Source: CAIUKV01 sp041659105
Lineage (GTDB): Bacteria; Actinomycetota; Acidimicrobiia; IMCC26256; PALSA-555
Length of the DNA stretch: 47,151 nt
Assembly: GCA_041659105.1 (NCBI GenBank)
Contig: JBAZYX010000016.1
Location: 1 to 47,151 of the forward strand
Direction of reading: 5' to 3'
Under the pieces are notes generated by a model. It worked only from the letters and a program-made list of their open reading frames with translations, was not told where the DNA came from and ran no database searches. This document shows, piece after piece, positions 1-8,051 of the stretch. The position numbers and the translations under genes are program-made. The first letter of the stretch is position 1. Each line of letters opens with the position of its first letter.

Positions 1-70
1 CGGTGTCGATCGTGCCGTCTTCGATCGCGACCTCGAGGGCCGCGGCATCGAGACGGGCGGGCTCGGTCAT
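1..70 (-). CDS. N-terminus of a glutamine synthetase-like protein (cut by window edge)
   Basis: Only the first 23 codons are in the window, from the ATG at 70 down to base 1. The peptide ends in a segment EDGTIDT that resembles the start of glutamine synthetase-like (GlnA/PuuA family) proteins, where a short helix precedes 'IDTV...DMQGR'. The ATG overlaps the TGA of the upstream SDR gene as ATGA, so the two are probably translationally coupled. Identity is a guess from a very short stretch; the N-terminus of an unrelated enzyme is possible. Confidence 0.4.
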   Translation of the reverse strand, partial: MTEPARLDAAALEVAIEDGTIDT

Positions 71-855
71 GCCGGGGGACCTTCGGGGGTGGTGTACGCC
101 GCGGTGATCCCGCCGTCGACGACGAGCGACTGCCCGGTCATGAACGACGAGTCGTCGGACGCGAGGAACAGCGCGGCCCTGGCCAGCTCCTCGGAGCGCC
201 CGAGCCGGCCCATGGGGATGTGGACGAGCCGCCGGGCCCGCCGATCGGGGTCGCTCATCAGGTCGGCGAGCAGGGGCGTCTCCACCGGACCCGGGCACAG
301 CGCGTTGGCCCGGATGCCCCGGCGCGCGTACTCGACCGCGATCTCGCGGGTCATCGCCAGCACGCCCCCCTTGCTCGACGTGTACGCGATCTGCGGGGTG
401 GCCGCGCCCATGAGCGCCACGAACGACGCGACGTTGACGATCGAGCCGCCCCCGTGCTCGAGCATCGCAGGGATCCCGAAGCGGCACCCGAGCCACACGC
501 CCTTGAGGTTGACGTCCATGACCCGGTCCCAGGTGGCCTCGGGGGTCTCGGTCGCGCCGCCGTCGTCGCTGGGGAAGATCCCCGCGTTGTTGTAGAGCAC
601 GTCGAGGCGGCCGTACCGGGCCATCGTGGCCGTGACCATGGCCTCGACCGCCTCGGCCGACGACACGTCGACGCGCACGAAGGCGGCATCGCCACCCGCT
701 TCGCCGACCGCGGCGACGGTCGCGTGGCCGCCGTCCTCGACCGCGTCGGCCACCATCACGCGAGCGCCCTCACGGGCGAAGAGCAGCGCGGCGTCGCGGC
801 CCATGCCGTTCCCGGCGCCGGTGATCAGCGCGACCTTGTCCTCGAGTCGTCCCAT
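67..855 (-). CDS. SDR family oxidoreductase
   Basis: A 262-residue classical short-chain dehydrogenase. The Rossmann dinucleotide motif TGAGNGMG is at residues 12-19, NNAG at 89-92, and the catalytic Ser144, Tyr158 and Lys162 (YTSSK) are all present. The C-terminus has the usual VVDGG. I start it at the ATG at 855, which gives the normal family length and the typical opening MGRLEDKVALITG; the longer open frame upstream has no SDR-like sequence. Its stop overlaps the next start as ATGA. Six bases upstream of the ATG is CACGAT, a weak leaderless-type -10. NAD(P)-dependent alcohol or keto oxidation is expected; the substrate is unknown. Confidence 0.9.
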   Translation of the reverse strand: MGRLEDKVALITGAGNGMGRDAALLFAREGARVMVADAVEDGGHATVAAVGEAGGDAAFVRVDVSSAEAVEAMVTATMARYGRLDVLYNNAGIFPSDDGGATETPEATWDRVMDVNLKGVWLGCRFGIPAMLEHGGGSIVNVASFVALMGAATPQIAYTSSKGGVLAMTREIAVEYARRGIRANALCPGPVETPLLADLMSDPDRRARRLVHIPMGRLGRSEELARAALFLASDDSSFMTGQSLVVDGGITAAYTTPEGPPA

Positions 856-979
856 GACCCCATCGTGCCCCGGATCGCTCCGTCGCGGCACGTCGCGAGG
901 TTCGCGACCGACGACCCCGCCCCGACGACGGACGGCGCGGCGCCGAGCGACCCGCCTCCGGGGTGCCGACGGTGACCCG

Positions 980-985
980 TACGCT
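980..985 (+). promoter_or_regulatory. Leaderless -10 element (TACGCT)
   Basis: TACGCT fits the actinobacterial -10 consensus TANNNT and lies 6 bases before the GTG at 992, which puts the predicted transcription start on the start codon. It supports the GTG start of the peptidase, which has no Shine-Dalgarno sequence. Confidence 0.6.
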
Positions 986-991
986 GCTCCG

Positions 992-2482
992 GTGCCGCTG
1001 CGCCGTCTGCTGGTCCGCGTCCTGCTCGGGGTGCTCGTGGTGAGCGCGTCGAGCGCGGTTCCCGCCGCCGCCGCCGGCGCGCAGAGCGCCGCGGCCGCCG
1101 CGCCCGACGCGACGACGGCGCTGAAGTGGCGCGCGTGCGGAGACTCGTTCCAGTGCGCCACGCTCCCGGTTCCGCTCGACAACGCGGCCCCCGGCGGCGA
1201 GACCATCGACCTCGCCCTCATCCGGTCTCCCGCCCGGGACGCGAGCCGTCGCATCGGCTCGCTGGTGATGAACCCGGGCGGTCCGGGCGGCTCGGCGATC
1301 GACTTCGTCCGCAGCATCGCCCTCACGCTGCCCGCCGAGCTGCGCGACCGCTTCGACATCGTGGGCGTCGACCCGCGCGGATCGGGCCGGAGCGCGCCGG
1401 TCGAGTGCAACTACGACATGGACGCCTACTACGCGCTCGACTTCTCGCCCGACACCCCAGCCGAGCGGGCCGTGCTCGTCGACGGCGTGAAGAAGTTCGT
1501 CGACGCCTGCGCCGCGGCCCAGGGCGACAAGCTGCGCCACATCACCACCGACGACACCGTGATCGACCTCGAACGGGTCCGCGCCGCGCTCGGCGACGAC
1601 CAGCTCACCTTCCTCGGGTTCTCCTACGGCACCTACATCGGGGCCAAGTACGCGGCCGCCTATCCCGACCACGTGCGCGCACTCGTGCTCGATGGCGCGG
1701 TCGACCCGTCGATCGACGCGAAGCGGATGCAGGTCGAGCAGTCGGCCGGGTTCGAAGGAGTGCTCGACAGCTTCCTGAAGTGGTGCGCGAAGGACAAGCG
1801 CTGCGCGTTCCACCGCCGAGGGGACCCGGCCGGGGCCCTCGACGCGCTCCGGGCCCGGGTCGACCGCGACGGCCTCGCCGTGCCCGACGCGCGCCCCGCG
1901 CGCACGCTCTCCCAGACCGAGCTCGACCTCGGGCTGGCCGCGATCCTGTACGAGGGGGCCTCCGGATACTCGTACCTGGGCCAGGCGCTCGACGACGCCG
2001 ACCGCGGCGACGGCCGGGCCATGGCCGAGCTCGCCGACTCGTACACCGAGCGCAAGACCGACGGCTCCTACGGCACCATCGAGGACGCGTTCCTCGCGAT
2101 CAGCTGTGCCGACGGGCCGGCCGTGGGCGGCGTGGCCGACGTCGCCGACATCGAGCAGGCCGCGGCCGCGGTCGCGCCCCGCACCGGCCCGGCCATCGTG
2201 AACAACTCGATCGCGTGCGCGCTCTGGCCGTTCGCGGGTCCGGCCGCGGCGCCGGTGCACGCTCCCGGTGCGCCGACGATCGTGGTGGTGGGAACCCGGC
2301 ACGACCCGGCCACGCCGTTCGCCTGGGCCGAGTCGCTCGCGACCCAGCTCGGCTCGGGTGTGCTCGTCAGCGCGCCCGGGGCGCAGCACACCTCGTTCGG
2401 GCTCGGCAACCGGTGCGTCGACGGCGCGGTGGTCCGGTACCTGGTGGACCTCCGGGCGCCCAAGCAGACCCTGGTCTGCTGA
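992..2482 (+). CDS. Secreted alpha/beta hydrolase, tripeptidyl aminopeptidase family (S33)
   Basis: A 496-residue protein starting at GTG. Residues 1-28 form a signal peptide: RR-containing n-region, hydrophobic core LLGVLVVSAS and an AAA-rich exit, so it is exported. The mature part has the oxyanion region NPGGPGGS at 94-101, DPRGSG at 127-132, the nucleophile Ser211 in GFSYGT, Asp438 in RHDPATP and His466 in GAQHTSFG. This is the full catalytic triad and the C-terminal domain seen in Streptomyces tripeptidyl aminopeptidases. Expected role: release of short peptides from N-termini outside the membrane. Related family members hydrolyse small esters, so the substrate is uncertain. It stands alone upstream of acyl-CoA dehydrogenase genes and shows no obvious link to them. 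Confidence 0.88.
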   Translation: MPLRRLLVRVLLGVLVVSASSAVPAAAAGAQSAAAAAPDATTALKWRACGDSFQCATLPVPLDNAAPGGETIDLALIRSPARDASRRIGSLVMNPGGPGGSAIDFVRSIALTLPAELRDRFDIVGVDPRGSGRSAPVECNYDMDAYYALDFSPDTPAERAVLVDGVKKFVDACAAAQGDKLRHITTDDTVIDLERVRAALGDDQLTFLGFSYGTYIGAKYAAAYPDHVRALVLDGAVDPSIDAKRMQVEQSAGFEGVLDSFLKWCAKDKRCAFHRRGDPAGALDALRARVDRDGLAVPDARPARTLSQTELDLGLAAILYEGASGYSYLGQALDDADRGDGRAMAELADSYTERKTDGSYGTIEDAFLAISCADGPAVGGVADVADIEQAAAAVAPRTGPAIVNNSIACALWPFAGPAAAPVHAPGAPTIVVVGTRHDPATPFAWAESLATQLGSGVLVSAPGAQHTSFGLGNRCVDGAVVRYLVDLRAPKQTLVC

Positions 2483-2488
2483 CGTCGG

Positions 2489-2494
2489 TAACCT
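2489..2494 (+). promoter_or_regulatory. Leaderless -10 element (TAACCT)
   Basis: TAACCT lies 9 bases before the ATG at 2504. There is no Shine-Dalgarno sequence in the 21-base gap after the peptidase stop, so a leaderless transcript for the acyl-CoA dehydrogenase pair is likely. Confidence 0.5.
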
Positions 2495-2503
2495 CCCGCA
2501 GCG

Positions 2504-3670
2504 ATGGATCTTCGCTCCTCCGCATCGGACGAGGCCTTCCGGGCCGAGCTGCGGGCGTGGCTCGAGGCGACGCTGCCCCAGCTCCCGCCCGAGCCCCCTC
2601 GCGACGACTGGCCCGCCCGGGTCGTCTACGACACCGACTGGCAGAAGCGCCTCTTCGAGGCCGGCTACGCCGGGATGTCGTGGCCCAAGGCGTACGGCGG
2701 CCGTGAGGCCCCGCCCAGCGAGCAGCTGATCTTCCTCGAGGAGTGCTCGAACGCGAAGGCGCCGTACGTGGGCGTGAACTTCGTGGGCACCCTGCACGCC
2801 GGCCCCACCCTCATCGCCGAGGGCACCGACGAGCAGAAGGCGAAGCACATCCCCAAGATCCTCCGCGGCGAGGAGGTGTGGTGCCAGTGCTTCTCGGAGC
2901 CCGACGCCGGGTCCGACCTCGCCGGCCTCACCACCCGGGCCGTGCGCGACGGCGACCACTACGTGGTGACGGGCCGCAAGATCTGGTGCTCGTTCGGCCA
3001 GGTCGGCGAGTACGGCGAGCTGCTCGCCCGCACCGACCCCGACGTGCCGAAGCACAAGGGCATCTCCTGGTTCATCCTCCCGATGGACCTGCCCGGCATC
3101 GAGGTCCGGCCGATCGAGACGATCCTCGGGTCCTCCGAGTTCTGCGAGGTGTTCCTCGACGAGGTGCGGGTGCCCGTCGAGCAGATCGTGGGCAAGGAGA
3201 ACGACGGCTGGCGCGTCACCAACGTCACGCTGAGCTTCGAGCGCGGCACCGCGTTCGTGTCCGAGATGGTCGACGCGATGCGGATGGCCGAGGAGCTCGC
3301 GCCGCGGGTCCACGACCCGGCCGACCGCCGCGAGCTGGGTCACGTGATCGCGGAGTTCGACGCGCTGTGGGCGCTCACGAAGCGCAACGTGTCGCGTGCC
3401 GCCACCAAGGGCGACACCGGCCTCGGCGGGATGATCATGAAGCTGGCCTACTCCGAGGCGCGCGACCGGCTGTGCGAGCTGTCGATGCGGGTGCTCGAAC
3501 GCGGCGCGTTCGACATCCACGAGCCCTACGTGGAGGAGCGGCTGCGCACGCTGTCGCTCACGATCGCGGCAGGCACGTCGCAGATCCAGCGCAACATCCT
3601 CGGGGAGCGCGTGCTCGGGTTGCCGCGTGAACGCCAGTGGCCCGCCGACGCCGCCGGAGGTGCGAAGTGA
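2504..3670 (+). CDS. Acyl-CoA dehydrogenase, larger subunit of a pair (FadE29-like half)
   Basis: A 388-residue flavin acyl-CoA dehydrogenase. The signature CQCFSEPDAGSDLAGL is near residue 130 and the C-terminal signature GTSQIQRNILGERVLGLPRE is intact. It is followed at once by a shorter acyl-CoA dehydrogenase whose GTG overlaps its TGA (GTGA). Sizes and arrangement resemble the alpha2beta2 acyl-CoA dehydrogenases of actinobacterial steroid side-chain degradation, such as FadE28-FadE29 (ChsE1-ChsE2), in which two different chains share FAD sites. Expected reaction: alpha,beta-desaturation of an acyl-CoA with electrons passed to electron-transfer flavoprotein. That the substrate is steroid-like is inference. 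Confidence 0.9.
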   Translation: MDLRSSASDEAFRAELRAWLEATLPQLPPEPPRDDWPARVVYDTDWQKRLFEAGYAGMSWPKAYGGREAPPSEQLIFLEECSNAKAPYVGVNFVGTLHAGPTLIAEGTDEQKAKHIPKILRGEEVWCQCFSEPDAGSDLAGLTTRAVRDGDHYVVTGRKIWCSFGQVGEYGELLARTDPDVPKHKGISWFILPMDLPGIEVRPIETILGSSEFCEVFLDEVRVPVEQIVGKENDGWRVTNVTLSFERGTAFVSEMVDAMRMAEELAPRVHDPADRRELGHVIAEFDALWALTKRNVSRAATKGDTGLGGMIMKLAYSEARDRLCELSMRVLERGAFDIHEPYVEERLRTLSLTIAAGTSQIQRNILGERVLGLPRERQWPADAAGGAK

Positions 3671-4584
3671 ACTTCGATCTCACCGACGACCAGGAAGCGC
3701 TGCGCGACGGCATCCGCGCGGTCTGCCGGGGCCGGTTCACGTCCGAGCGGGTCCGCGCCGGCTTCGACCGCGCGGTGTGGGACGAGCTCGCCGCGACCGG
3801 CGTGTTCTCGCTCGTCGCCGACGGCTTCGCCTGGGCCGACGCCGCGATCGCGTTCGAGGAGCTCGGTCGGGCCGTCGTGCCCGGCCCGCTCGCGTGGGGA
3901 GTGCTCGCGCACGGCCTCGTCGACGGCGTGCCGACGGGCCTGGCCCGGCCCGCCGGCGGGCCCGCGATGGTGGAGCACCTCGCCGCGTCCGACGCCGTGC
4001 TCGTGCTCGACGGCGCCGCCGTCCGCCAGATGCCCGCGGCGGCGGTGAACGGCGAGCTGCTCGACTGGCCGCTCGACCCCCTCACCCCGATCACCCGGGT
4101 CGACCCCCTGCCCGAGGGCGACGTGCTCGCCGCGGCCGACGCCGCTGCGTGGCGGCGCCAGGGTGCGGTGCTCACCGCGGCGTTCGAGGCCGGCATGGCC
4201 CACGCGTGCGTGGAGGCGGCCACCGAGTACGCGCTCGGCCGCAAGCAGTTCGACCGGCCCATCGGGTCGTTCCAGGCGATCAAGCACCTGCTGGCCGACG
4301 CAGTCGTCCGTGCCGAGGTGGCCCGCACCGCGGTGCACGCCGCCGCGGTGACGCTCGACGATCCCGAGGTCGGCGACGTCGACCGCGCGATCGCCGGCGC
4401 CAAGCTGCTCGCGGGCGAGGCCGCGTTGAAGAACGCGAAGACCTCGGTGCAGGTGCACGGCGGCATGGGCTTCACCTGGGAGGTCGACGCGCACCTCTAC
4501 CTCAAGCGCGCGTGGCTCCTCAACACCGTGTTCGGCACGCCCGACGCGTGTGCCGACGCACTCGCCGCGGGGCTCCCCGCGTAG
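3667..4584 (+). CDS. Acyl-CoA dehydrogenase, smaller subunit of a pair (FadE28-like half)
   Basis: A 305-residue protein starting at the GTG that overlaps the previous stop codon by four bases. The opening NFDLTDDQEALRDGIRAVC is the usual N-terminal helix of the family. RKQFDRPIGSFQAIKH and HGGMGFTWEVDAHLYLKR belong to the C-terminal helical domain. The middle beta-domain is short and the E-P-x-x-G-S-D flavin signature is absent, as is usual for the degenerate chain of heterotetrameric acyl-CoA dehydrogenases. It should therefore work only in complex with the preceding gene product. The codon overlap supports equal synthesis of both chains. Confidence 0.88.
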   Translation: MNFDLTDDQEALRDGIRAVCRGRFTSERVRAGFDRAVWDELAATGVFSLVADGFAWADAAIAFEELGRAVVPGPLAWGVLAHGLVDGVPTGLARPAGGPAMVEHLAASDAVLVLDGAAVRQMPAAAVNGELLDWPLDPLTPITRVDPLPEGDVLAAADAAAWRRQGAVLTAAFEAGMAHACVEAATEYALGRKQFDRPIGSFQAIKHLLADAVVRAEVARTAVHAAAVTLDDPEVGDVDRAIAGAKLLAGEAALKNAKTSVQVHGGMGFTWEVDAHLYLKRAWLLNTVFGTPDACADALAAGLPA

Positions 4585-4629
4585 CGATCCGCCCTCTGGG
4601 CACGGGCTCGGCGGCCCGTCGCCGGAGGC

Positions 4630-4645
4630 GCGTCGTTGACGACGC
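4630..4645. repeat. Short inverted repeat upstream of the cupin gene
   Basis: Seven-base arms GCGTCGT and ACGACGC are separated by TG, 53 bases before the cupin start. It could be a weak terminator for the dehydrogenase pair or a protein-binding site. The sequence alone does not decide. Confidence 0.3.
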
Positions 4646-4698
4646 AACCCGCGGGTGGAAGTGTGGCGCCGGGGAGACCGACCAAGGAGGAGTGGGCC

Positions 4699-5064
4699 AT
4701 GGGCGGCGTCACGAAGAAGAGCTTCGATTCACCCGACGAGCGGCGGACTCCCGAGAAGACGGAGATCCGCGTCGTCGACCTCGGCGGGCTCAAGGCGGCG
4801 CGGGTCACCTTCGAGCCCGGCTGGCGCTGGTCCGAGTGCATCAAGCCCGTGGTCCAGACCGAGTCGTGTCAGGTGCACCACGAGGGCACGCTGGTCCAGG
4901 GCCGGATGCACGTCGCGCACGACGACGGCACCGAGATGGAGCTCGCGCCCGGCGACGCGTACGTCATCCAGCCCGGACACGACGCGTGGGTGGTCGGGGA
5001 CGAGGCGGCGGTCGGCTTCGAGTTCGACAGCAGCGCGGCTGCCACCTTCGCCCGCCCGGACTGA
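4699..5064 (+). CDS. Small cupin-domain protein
   Basis: A 121-residue single-domain cupin. I start it at the ATG at 4699 because a strong ribosome-binding site, AAGGAGG, lies at 4684-4690; a longer frame from 4636 lacks one. The cupin core is visible as FEPGWRWSECIKPVV, a middle strand HHEGTLVQGRMHV, and LAPGDAYVIQPGHDAWVVGDE, with His residues that could bind a metal. Proteins of this shape are often sensors, isomerases or small oxygenases, but nothing here fixes a function. It lies 114 bases after the acyl-CoA dehydrogenase pair and may have its own promoter. Confidence 0.85.
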   Translation: MGGVTKKSFDSPDERRTPEKTEIRVVDLGGLKAARVTFEPGWRWSECIKPVVQTESCQVHHEGTLVQGRMHVAHDDGTEMELAPGDAYVIQPGHDAWVVGDEAAVGFEFDSSAAATFARPD

Positions 5065-5211
5065 TCGAGCCGCTCCCGCCCGGCGCTCGTGCCGTCGTCG
5101 TTCTCGTCGGCGACGGGACGGCGACACGCGGGAGAAGTCGCCGGCAAGTGTGCGATGCGCACCGCCGCTGCGCCAGACTCCGGCCATCCGTCTCCCGACC
5201 AGAGGACTGCC

Positions 5212-5505
5212 GTGATCCGATTCAGCGTGTTCTACCCGAAGACCGAGGGCGCGGCCTTCGACCACGACTACTACCGCGACAAGCACGTGCCGCTCGCGAT
5301 CGAGACCTGGGGCCTCGACGCCGGCAACGTCACCGTCGAGAAGGGCATCGACGGTCCCTACGAGGCCGCCGTGCACTTCACGTTCGAGTCGCCCGCGGCG
5401 CTCGGCGCGGCGCTCGGCTCCGAGGGCACCGGCGCGGTGATGGCCGATGTCGCGAACTACACGACCATCCAGGCGGTGGTGCAGACGAGCGACGTCGTCT
5501 CCTGA
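5212..5505 (+). CDS. EthD-like small dimeric alpha/beta-barrel protein
   Basis: A 97-residue protein starting at GTG 5212 with GAGGA at 5202-5206 as ribosome-binding site. The sequence RFSVFYPKTEGAAFDHDYYRDKHVPLAIETWGL has the pattern of the EthD family: a first strand, then D-Y-Y-x-x-K-H-x-P-L. EthD proteins are ferredoxin-fold dimers that accompany degradation gene clusters, for example EthD in ETBE-degrading Rhodococcus; their exact role is unclear. The longer frame from 5089 is not supported by a ribosome-binding site or family length. It stands right before a decayed OsmC gene. Confidence 0.85.
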   Translation: MIRFSVFYPKTEGAAFDHDYYRDKHVPLAIETWGLDAGNVTVEKGIDGPYEAAVHFTFESPAALGAALGSEGTGAVMADVANYTTIQAVVQTSDVVS

Positions 5506-5507
5506 CG

Positions 5508-5789
5508 ATGGAACGCGACGAGCTCCGCGCGGTGCAGGATCCACTGAAGGCCCGGCACCGCGCGGAGCCCGACGCGGCGCTCGTCACCCTGAAGGCCGAC
5601 GGAACGCTCGGCGACGGCATGCACCTGTGCTCGGGCGACATGCTGCCCGAGGCGCTCGCCGCGTGCGCGGGGTGACCCTGCGCTCGGTCGCGATCGCGAC
5701 GGTGAAGGCGGCCCCGGCCGCCCCGGCGGCACCGGTGTCGCCGACCTCGACCGCACCGTCGGTGTCGCCGAGAAGCGGCTGAAGGGCTG
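5508..5789 (+). pseudogene. Decayed OsmC-family gene
   Basis: The frame from ATG 5508 to TGA 5675 encodes 55 residues whose start (DPLKARHRAEPDAALVTLKADGTLGDG) and end (CSGDMLPEALAACAG) look like two separated parts of an OsmC-type peroxiredoxin; the piece normally between them is missing. The family sequence continues after a frame change at about 5670 as GVTLRSVAIAT. A further fragment near 5737-5788 (GVADLDRTVGVAEKR) may be a remnant of the following strand. One internal deletion and at least one frameshift therefore seem to have destroyed the gene. An alternative is a tiny unrelated protein of 55 residues. An intact OsmC protein is encoded about 1 kb away. Confidence 0.6.
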
Positions 5790-5791
5790 AC

Positions 5792-6505
5792 GTGGAGGGG
5801 CCGCTCCTGGCGAGCGGGCGGGACGGTGACATCTTCGAGCACGGCCCGGGGCTCGTCCTCCGCAGGGCGCGCAACGGGCGCAGCCTCGAGCGGGAGGCCC
5901 GGGTGATGCGCTTCGCCGCCGAGCGGGGCTATCCGGTCCCGGCGGTCGTCGAGGTCCGCGCCGGCGGGACCGAGATCGTGATGGAGCGGATCGACGGCCC
6001 GATGATGATGGACGTCATGGCCAAGCGGCCGTGGACGATGCCGCACTACGCGTCGGTGCTCGCCGACCTGCACGACGCGCTCCACGAGATCGTTGCGCCG
6101 GACTGGCTGCCGCGGCTCCCCGACGGTGGCGACCGTCTCGTCCACCTGGATCTGCACCCGATGAACGTCATGCTGTCGTCGCGCGGACCGATGGTCATCG
6201 ACTGGACGAACGCGTCCGCCGGTGACGCGCTGAGCGACGTGTGCCTCACCTACGTGCTCCTGATGTGCGCGCAGATGCCGGCCCCGCGTCCGGTGCAGAT
6301 CCTGGTGAGCCCGGTCCGGGGATTCCTCGCTCGACGGTTCGCCCGCCGGTACCGCGGTCGGGCGTTCGAGGCGGCGGTCGCAGTCGCGGCCGACGCGAAG
6401 GCACGCGACCCGAACATGCGCCCGGCCGAGGTCGCGGCGCTCCGGCGCCTGGCGGATCGTGCGCGCCGCCGCGCCGGTGGCCGCGGTCGGTCGCCGGGCA
6501 CCTAG
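5792..6505 (+). CDS. Aminoglycoside phosphotransferase-like (APH) kinase
   Basis: A 237-residue small-molecule kinase-fold protein starting at GTG 5792. Residues 1-40 give the nucleotide-binding lobe (SGRDGDIFEHGPGLVLRR). HLDLHPMNVM near residue 117 is the catalytic H-x-D-x-x-x-x-N motif and VIDWTNA carries the metal-binding Asp. All key residues are present, so it should be an active phosphotransferase. At 237 residues it is shorter than typical antibiotic kinases (about 260-300). There is no reason to call it a resistance gene; many actinobacterial relatives act on unknown metabolites. It follows the decayed OsmC gene by two bases. Confidence 0.85.
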   Translation: MEGPLLASGRDGDIFEHGPGLVLRRARNGRSLEREARVMRFAAERGYPVPAVVEVRAGGTEIVMERIDGPMMMDVMAKRPWTMPHYASVLADLHDALHEIVAPDWLPRLPDGGDRLVHLDLHPMNVMLSSRGPMVIDWTNASAGDALSDVCLTYVLLMCAQMPAPRPVQILVSPVRGFLARRFARRYRGRAFEAAVAVAADAKARDPNMRPAEVAALRRLADRARRRAGGRGRSPGT

Positions 6506-6506
6506 C

Positions 6507-6540
6507 GCGTCGCCGCCGGCCGCGCGCGGCTGCGGGACGC
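6507..6540. terminator. Possible terminator between convergent genes
   Basis: GCGTC at 6507-6511 pairs with GACGC at 6536-6540 around a very GC-rich interior that can fold further. It sits between the convergent kinase and OsmC genes. The pairing is imperfect and no T-run follows. Confidence 0.35.
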
Positions 6541-6556
6541 CACCCGCCCCTGCGCC

Positions 6557-7039
6557 TCAGGGGTCGACGATGTCGATCGTGGGCTCGATCACGATGTCGG
6601 TCGTGAGGCTGTTGGCGATGTAGCACTCGCGGTGCGCGACCTCGCAGAGGTGGTGGACGCGTTCGACGAGCGCGTCGGCGCGGCCGGCGTACCGGCCCCC
6701 GGCGCGCACGGTGATGCGCGGGCGCAGCGCGATCCGGGTGATGCGCAGGGGTGGGTCGTCCTCTGGCATCACGCCGACGGCGTCGTCCTCGTAGCGGATC
6801 ACGTCGAGTCGGGCCCGGGCGGCCACGGCGAGGAACGACAGCAGCTGGCACGACGTGGCCGCGAGCACGAGGAGCTGCTCGGGGTTCAGGAGCGCCGGGT
6901 CGCCGAGGAACGCGGGGTCGGCCGAGAGCGCCATCGGCGTGACCGCGGGCGGGGCCTCCGCCGCGTGGGCCCGGCGGTACTCCGTGTACCCGTCGCCGGT
7001 GGAGCCGCGCCACGCGCACGTTGCCCGGTACTGGTGCAT
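6557..7039 (-). CDS. OsmC family protein (organic hydroperoxide reductase-like)
   Basis: A 160-residue OsmC/Ohr-type protein starting at ATG 7039 (MHQYRATCAWRG). Two cysteines sit in the family positions: one in LLVLAATSCQLLSFLA and one in AHRECYIANSL. In OsmC and Ohr these form the peroxidatic pair that reduces organic hydroperoxides, in the cytoplasm, using a dithiol donor. The segment MALSADPAFLGDPALLNPEQ is typical of the OsmC branch. It is transcribed in the same direction as the methyltransferase gene upstream of it (41-base gap), possibly as one unit. Fatty-acid hydroperoxides would be a sensible target in this lipid-degrading neighbourhood, but that is inference. Confidence 0.88.
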   Translation of the reverse strand: MHQYRATCAWRGSTGDGYTEYRRAHAAEAPPAVTPMALSADPAFLGDPALLNPEQLLVLAATSCQLLSFLAVAARARLDVIRYEDDAVGVMPEDDPPLRITRIALRPRITVRAGGRYAGRADALVERVHHLCEVAHRECYIANSLTTDIVIEPTIDIVDP

Positions 7040-7079
7040 GCTCCGATCCTCCCACGAGCGTCGCGTGAGCGGCGCGGGA

Positions 7080-7910
7080 TCACTTCCGGAGGATCGCGAC
7101 GTCCTGGGCTCCGTATCCGCCGTCGACGTAGCGCTCCAGGTCGAGCTTGCCCTCGAGGGCACGGCGGGTGAAGGCCTCCGACACGTAGGCGTTGTCGGAG
7201 AAGTGGCTCCCCGACGGCTCGGGGATCCAGGCGTGGCCGTTCTCCGCGAAGCCGGGGACGCTGCCGTCCCGCACGGTCGTCACGAAGTGCTGTCCGTGGA
7301 GCGTGATCAGCGCGCGGGAGCCCGGCGACAGCAGCCGCGCGATCTCGGCGTACCAGTGCTCGTGCAGCTCCGGCGGGATGTGGGTCATCACCGAGAACGC
7401 GAACATGCCCGAGAGCGAGCCGTCCTCGTAGGGAAGCGGCGGGTCGGGCTGGGTCACCTGGACCTGGTCGTGGCCCTGGCTGCGCAACCACGCGATCGCG
7501 GGTTCGTCGAGGTCGCAGCCCCGGTACCACTCGCGCCAGGCGGGATAGCGGCTCAGCCACAGGAGCGTGCGGCCCGTGCCGCAGCCCCAGTCGAGCACGG
7601 GGCCCTCGGGTTCGGTGCCGTAGAGGTCGAGCACCAGACCGGACGAGTACAGGCCCTTCGACCAGAAGCCGAACGACGCGTCGTCGGGGCCGACGTGGGC
7701 GCGCAGCTCCGGCGGCGGGAGCTCGGCGCCCCCGTAGTGCTGCTCCATCAACGCCGTGATCACCGTCTGCGCTCGGCCGAGGTTCTTCTCCTGCTCCGCG
7801 ACGACGAGGGCGACGTCCGCCTCGTCGCGCAGGAGGTCGCGGCCGCGGAGGATGGCGCGGATGTTGACGAGCACGCGTCCGAACCGCGTCTTCAGGATTC
7901 GACGGCGCAT
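7080..7910 (-). CDS. SAM-dependent class I methyltransferase
   Basis: A 276-residue protein from ATG 7910 (MRRRILKTRFGRVLVN); a TTG three bases upstream is an alternative start. The SAM-binding motif I is VLDWGCGTGRT, followed by GCDLDEPAIAWL (motif II acidic residue), FAFSVMTHIPPE (motif IV) and LLSPGSRALITLHGQH, the order expected for a type 11/25 methyltransferase. The basic N-terminus of about 25 residues precedes a helical region of about 60 residues before the catalytic fold, as in glycan- or polyketide-linked methyltransferases. The substrate is unknown. It lies divergent from the glyoxalase-fold gene with a 141-base gap. Confidence 0.88.
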   Translation of the reverse strand: MRRRILKTRFGRVLVNIRAILRGRDLLRDEADVALVVAEQEKNLGRAQTVITALMEQHYGGAELPPPELRAHVGPDDASFGFWSKGLYSSGLVLDLYGTEPEGPVLDWGCGTGRTLLWLSRYPAWREWYRGCDLDEPAIAWLRSQGHDQVQVTQPDPPLPYEDGSLSGMFAFSVMTHIPPELHEHWYAEIARLLSPGSRALITLHGQHFVTTVRDGSVPGFAENGHAWIPEPSGSHFSDNAYVSEAFTRRALEGKLDLERYVDGGYGAQDVAILRK

Positions 7911-8038
7911 CAAGGCCCCCCAACGTGGACTTCCCGCGCGGAAGGCGTCGGCGCAGGTCGACGGTCCCGCTTCACGGGGCTGGAGCGTACCGGCTGGCTC
8001 GCCGCCGCCGCCGACGATCCGGACCCTCGCCCGCGCGG

Positions 8039-8044
8039 CATACT
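8039..8044 (+). promoter_or_regulatory. Leaderless -10-like element (CATACT)
   Basis: CATACT lies 7 bases before the GTG at 8052. It is one base off TANNNT. No ribosome-binding site is seen for this gene, so leaderless expression is plausible. Confidence 0.4.
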
Positions 8045-8051
8045 GCGTGCC

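Noticed and set aside
5792..6505. Antibiotic resistance gene (aminoglycoside phosphotransferase)
   Set aside because: The fold matches but the protein is short and lies in a metabolic neighbourhood; no feature points to aminoglycosides.
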